From Saprospiraceae bacterium (GTDB taxonomy: Bacteria > Bacteroidota > Bacteroidia > Chitinophagales > Saprospiraceae), in contig JADKDE010000001.1 in the NCBI GenBank assembly GCA_016718505.1, positions 827,501 through 891,500 of the forward strand: 64,000 nt of DNA, written 5' to 3'. Position 1 is the stretch's first letter; each line of letters begins with the position of its first letter. The notes beneath the pieces were generated by a model that saw only the letters and a list, made by a program, of their open reading frames with translations, was not told the origin of the DNA and did not search any database. The translations under genes were made by a program, and so were the position numbers. This document shows positions 60,791-64,000 of the stretch, piece by piece.

Positions 60791-61989
60791 GAAAGGGCCT
60801 GAAAGAATTCAAAAACAAATGGGGTGAAAGAAAACTTGAAGATAACTGGAGGAGAAGTAATAAAAAGTCATTGTCCAATTTCGACGATCCCAAAGACCCA
60901 AAGGTTTTAGATATCGTATCAGAATCGCAAATCGCTCAGATCACAGATCAAGATCTGGAGGTGATATTCGCAGCGGTTCCTTATAGCCAAGAAGCTAAAA
61001 AAATCTCCCACGAAAAAATAGCTAAGGCTTTGTATAATCTAGGTATTTTGTACAAAGAAAAAGTACAGAATCTTCCTAAATCGATAGAATCTTACGAGAC
61101 GTTGATCACGAGATTTCCTAGCTCTAGCTATGAGCCAGAAGCTTTGTTCCAGCTTTATTCGATTCATTCTGAAATGAACAACGCCTCCAAAGCCAAATCT
61201 TATTTGGATTTATTATTGCAAAAATATCCTCAAAGTCCCTATGCATTGGCGATTACCGATGGTGAGTTTGCCAGTAGAAGACTGAAGGACCAAAATAAAG
61301 ATGCCATCGCTTATGATAGCGCATATACCGAGTTTTCCAACCGAGAGTATGCGAAAGCTTATGAGATTGGTACAAGACTGTTTTCGGCGATGCCAAAAAG
61401 TCATAATTTGCTACCAAGGGTATCTTTGTTGAATGCATTGTGCATCGGTAAGTTAAAAGGCGAAGCGGAGTATTTAACGGCACTAAAGGACCTTATCGCC
61501 AAGTATCCCAATACAGACGAACAAAAAAGAGCTAGAGAAATCATGCGGCTATTGGGGCAGCGGACCTCTGGCTCGAATACATCAGTGGCAGGTACGACAC
61601 CCGCGTCTAAGTTTAGGTTAGATCCCAATGACCAGCATTTCGTACTGGCAGTCATCAAGGATAAAGACCTAAGTCTCAACAACGCGAAGGCAAAGATTTC
61701 AGACTTTAACAGTACTTACCATCAGTTGGCCAATTATCAACTGAGCAATATGTTTTTGGGGAAGGCTGACGATAGAATTTCTATCGTGGTGATACGCCGA
61801 TTTTCATCGAAGGCAGATGCCATGAAATACTACGAGGGTGCCATCAATCAAAAGGCCGTGTTCATGAGCGATAAGCCAGGAGCGTTTGAGTTGTTTGCGA
61901 TCGGGCAAAACAATTATCGGGTGATGGTCGAGCAAGAGTCCGTAGATCTGTATCGAGATTTTTTCCTAGAATCCTATCTTAACGAATAA
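60697..61989 (+). CDS. PorW/SprE-type lipoprotein, C-terminal part
   Basis: A 430-codon segment; its ATG is internal. NFFAYDEKEVRKGLKEFKNKWGERKLEDNWR is the conserved central motif of PorW/SprE. TPR repeats (SYEPEALFQLYSIHSEM, KSYLDLLLQKYPQSPYA) follow. The C-terminal domain has DQHFVLAVIKDKDLSLNNAKAKISDFN and RRFSSKADAMKYYEG, typical of this family. It sits 4 nt before holA. Confidence 0.78.
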   Translation: MSGNKKGNIPKPPTNPNAPKSNFFAYDEKEVRKGLKEFKNKWGERKLEDNWRRSNKKSLSNFDDPKDPKVLDIVSESQIAQITDQDLEVIFAAVPYSQEAKKISHEKIAKALYNLGILYKEKVQNLPKSIESYETLITRFPSSSYEPEALFQLYSIHSEMNNASKAKSYLDLLLQKYPQSPYALAITDGEFASRRLKDQNKDAIAYDSAYTEFSNREYAKAYEIGTRLFSAMPKSHNLLPRVSLLNALCIGKLKGEAEYLTALKDLIAKYPNTDEQKRAREIMRLLGQRTSGSNTSVAGTTPASKFRLDPNDQHFVLAVIKDKDLSLNNAKAKISDFNSTYHQLANYQLSNMFLGKADDRISIVVIRRFSSKADAMKYYEGAINQKAVFMSDKPGAFELFAIGQNNYRVMVEQESVDLYRDFFLESYLNE

Positions 61990-61993
61990 AGGG

Positions 61994-62995
61994 ATGGAAT
62001 TCGAACCCCTAAAAAAAGAAATTCTCAGCAAAAAAATCAAACCCATATACCTGCTGCATGGGGAAGAACCCTTTTTTATAGATCAAGTAGAACATCTACT
62101 CGAAGAAAACGTCCTTACAGACGCAGAAAAGGCCTTTAATCAAACGATCTTCTATGCGAAGGACACTAACAGCCAACAAGTATTAGAAGCGCTCAAAAGA
62201 GCTCCTATGATGTCTGAGCGGCAATTGGTGGTATTGCGAGAGGCACAAGATTTCAAAGAGTGGGATCAATTGACATCTTATGTAAAAGCTCCATACCCGA
62301 CATCGGTCTTTGTGATTTGTTTTAAGTATAAAAAATTTGATTCTCGGCTGGGGTTTTACAAAAATATGAGTCCCAAGGCCGTGGATTTTATTTCCAAGAA
62401 AATATACGAAGACAAGGTACCCACTTGGATATCTAGCTATCTGGCTCAAAAGGGCTATTCGATATCTACGGGCGCAGCCTTGTTGACAGGCAATCACCTA
62501 GGAGCTGAGCTCTCAAATATCTCCAATGAATTGGACAAGTTGTGCTTGATACTGCCCAAGGGCACCATGATAGATAAATTTCATATCGAGAAATATATTG
62601 GGATCAATAAGGACTTTAATGTTTTTGAACTGCAAAAAGCCTTGGTCAAGAGGGATGTGGTTTTGGTCAATCGCATCGTACAATACTTTGAAGCCAATAT
62701 CAAGAAAAATCCCTTGATTATGACGATTTCAACGATGTATTCTTATTTCATGAAAACCTATCTATACCATGAAGTGGCCAATGCGGACAATGCCACCAAA
62801 GCCAAGGTTTTGGGCGTCAATCCTTTTTTTATAAAAGACTATCAAGCGGCAGCCAATCGATGGAGCGTCGGCAAATTGATGTATATATTCCACATATTGA
62901 GGGAGTACGACGTGAGATCAAAGGGAGTTAATAACAATCACGTCTCTGAAGCTCAGCTTTGCAAGGAGCTTTTTTTGAAAATTCAAGCGGTATAA
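61994..62995 (+). CDS. holA: DNA polymerase III subunit delta
   Basis: A 333-residue clamp-loader subunit that binds and opens the beta sliding clamp. It has IYLLHGEEPFFIDQVEHLL, then APMMSERQLVVLREA, and the later EVSNISNELDKLCL-like and IGINKDFNVFELQKAL helices, all typical of HolA. The length is normal and the frame intact. It starts 4 nt after the PorW gene. Its end overlaps the convergent sensor kinase gene by 13 nt. Confidence 0.92.
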   Translation: MEFEPLKKEILSKKIKPIYLLHGEEPFFIDQVEHLLEENVLTDAEKAFNQTIFYAKDTNSQQVLEALKRAPMMSERQLVVLREAQDFKEWDQLTSYVKAPYPTSVFVICFKYKKFDSRLGFYKNMSPKAVDFISKKIYEDKVPTWISSYLAQKGYSISTGAALLTGNHLGAELSNISNELDKLCLILPKGTMIDKFHIEKYIGINKDFNVFELQKALVKRDVVLVNRIVQYFEANIKKNPLIMTISTMYSYFMKTYLYHEVANADNATKAKVLGVNPFFIKDYQAAANRWSVGKLMYIFHILREYDVRSKGVNNNHVSEAQLCKELFLKIQAV

Positions 62996-64000
62996 TCCCG
63001 CGGCATTACTTCTTCTTCCACAACTTTATAGTGACTTGGCAATTCAAAATAAAAGGCCGTTCCTTCATCTTTTTTTGTTTTAAAATAAAGGCTTCCACCC
63101 AGTGATTCAGCTATATCCCTAGAGATTGCTAATCCCAATCCTGTACCACTGCTTTTGGTAGTAAAATTTGGATAAAAAACCTTTTCGCGCATCTCGTCGG
63201 AGATCCCCATGCCATTGTCCTTAACACAGACGATGGATTTATTCGATTGCTTGTTAAGGCTGATTTCGATTTTGCCTTTGCGGTCCTCTGGGATGGCTTG
63301 CATGGCATTTTTTAGGAGATTGTTTAGAACCCTGAGGATATGGCCCCTATCCGCAAAAACGTCGATATCGTCGATGGGGATATTTAGATAAAAATCGATG
63401 TCATCTCGCTTTCTAAACAGATCGTGGACATTCGTAACTAGTTCGTTCATATTGATTTTCTCTGCCGTCCCCTTGGGCATTTGTGCGAAGGTGGAGAATT
63501 CAGTCGCTATCTTATTCAAACTATCTATTTGTTCGATCAAGGTTTGACTGGCTCTTTTCACCAATTGGCATATTTCGCTTGGGCTGGCCCGAGAAGTGGT
63601 GTACTCTAAGTGTTGAATACTTAACTTCATGGGCGTCAGTGGATTTTTAATCTCGTGCGCCACCTGTTTGGCCATTTCTCGCCAAGCATTTTCACGTTCG
63701 TTTTGGGCTAGTAGGACGGCACTTTCTTCTAGTTTTTCGGTCAGTTCGTTGTATCTACTCACGAGAATTCCGATTTCATCTGAATTTTTCCATTCCATCA
63801 GTTGGTTTTTCTTGCCCAATTTTAATGTTTTTAGCCTCTGTCCTAGGGAAATTATGGGTTTAGTTACGTATGAGGCCACGGCTGTGGATATGAATGAGGA
63901 AATGAGGATGATGAAAACGAAAAGATTGAGCAAAGCATTTTTGAATGTCAAAAGATTGTCGATATTGACCAGTTCATAGTTGGATTTGACCATGCAGGAG
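62983..64000 (-). CDS. Sensor histidine kinase, N terminus beyond the right edge
   Basis: The visible 339 codons run open to the window edge. A membrane helix (about 25-45 from the internal Met at 63993) is followed by a HAMP domain (TKPIISLGQRLKTL) and HisKA (AHEIKNPLTPMKLSIQHLE, phospho-acceptor His 113 by that numbering). The ATPase end has NNLLKNAMQAI, VKDNGMGI and GTGLGLAI. This arrangement resembles NtrY-type kinases. No response regulator gene lies inside the window. The true start and periplasmic sensor are not visible. Confidence 0.85.
   Translation of the reverse strand, partial: SCMVKSNYELVNIDNLLTFKNALLNLFVFIILISSFISTAVASYVTKPIISLGQRLKTLKLGKKNQLMEWKNSDEIGILVSRYNELTEKLEESAVLLAQNERENAWREMAKQVAHEIKNPLTPMKLSIQHLEYTTSRASPSEICQLVKRASQTLIEQIDSLNKIATEFSTFAQMPKGTAEKINMNELVTNVHDLFRKRDDIDFYLNIPIDDIDVFADRGHILRVLNNLLKNAMQAIPEDRKGKIEISLNKQSNKSIVCVKDNGMGISDEMREKVFYPNFTTKSSGTGLGLAISRDIAESLGGSLYFKTKKDEGTAFYFELPSHYKVVEEEVMPRDYTA

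Larger units (their letters stand above)
58973..61989 (+). pseudogene. PorW/SprE-type T9SS lipoprotein, frame broken near 60675
   Basis: Two overlapping frames make one protein of about 1000 residues. An A added to the five-A run at 60673-60677 joins DPRTKKRKFVSTMSGNKKGN. Orthologues are single polypeptides needed for T9SS and gliding. The joining segment looks shorter than I expect for the family, so a small deletion is also possible. Confidence 0.7.

Overview
The window looks like a chromosomal stretch of a low-GC Bacteroidota bacterium, probably from the Saprospiria/Chitinophagia side of the phylum. The phylum call rests on several type IX secretion (T9SS) sorting tails, a PorW/SprE-type T9SS lipoprotein, many promoters of the TAnnTTTG type with no strong Shine-Dalgarno sites, a paired RsmI plus RsmI-like methyltransferase, a Bacteroidota-type GlmU-family protein and type B ribosomal protein L31. 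The family-level placement is inference. No tRNA, rRNA, CRISPR array, transposase or prophage was seen.

Layout. 1-2336: end of truA, then a minus-strand run pssA-rsmI-rsmI paralogue. 2559-5803: a two-gene surface module (short T9SS protein plus a repeat-rich fibre-like protein). 6140-8251: a secreted beta-helix protein. 8316-22561: a LytS-type sensor kinase with propeller domains and a LytTR regulator, followed by a beta-barrel-like protein, a giant TANFOR-like surface protein and an FN3 protein. 22592-26211: a hairpin repeat, a SET-domain methyltransferase and a second copy of the surface module. 26358-31436: remnant of a PIN toxin-antitoxin pair, an ECF sigma factor, gyrB and an S41 protease. 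31454-34396: an MFS transporter with a PNGase F-like enzyme. 34709-41707: small secreted proteins, CvpA, an M28 peptidase and two near-duplicate vanadium haloperoxidase/PAP2 lipoproteins. 41846-45878: fabG and a three-gene ABC-three-component (ABC-3C) type conflict system. 45990-49111: GlmU-like protein, L31, and a sigma factor with a likely membrane regulator. 49196-55226: a nuclease-like protein with homing-endonuclease repeats, kynureninase, ACMSD, a haem/copper monooxygenase-like secreted protein and an EEP phosphatase. 55375-57921: a repeat-rich zone around a pRiA4b ORF-3 family gene and a DUF2306 gene. 57922-64000: a degenerate M23 protein, PorW/SprE, holA and a truncated sensor kinase gene.

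Three themes stand out. First, much of the window makes or regulates exported surface proteins. Second, there is a likely defence operon at 43130-45878 and an orphan nuclease at 49196-50113. Third, hairpin-forming intergenic repeats recur at five or more places. Reading-frame breaks recur too: about nine lie within 3 kb of the TANFOR gene (16905-19883), and single ones lie in the S74, S41 and PorW genes. Most sit in short homopolymers, so sequencing or polishing error must be excluded before calling any of these genes a pseudogene.
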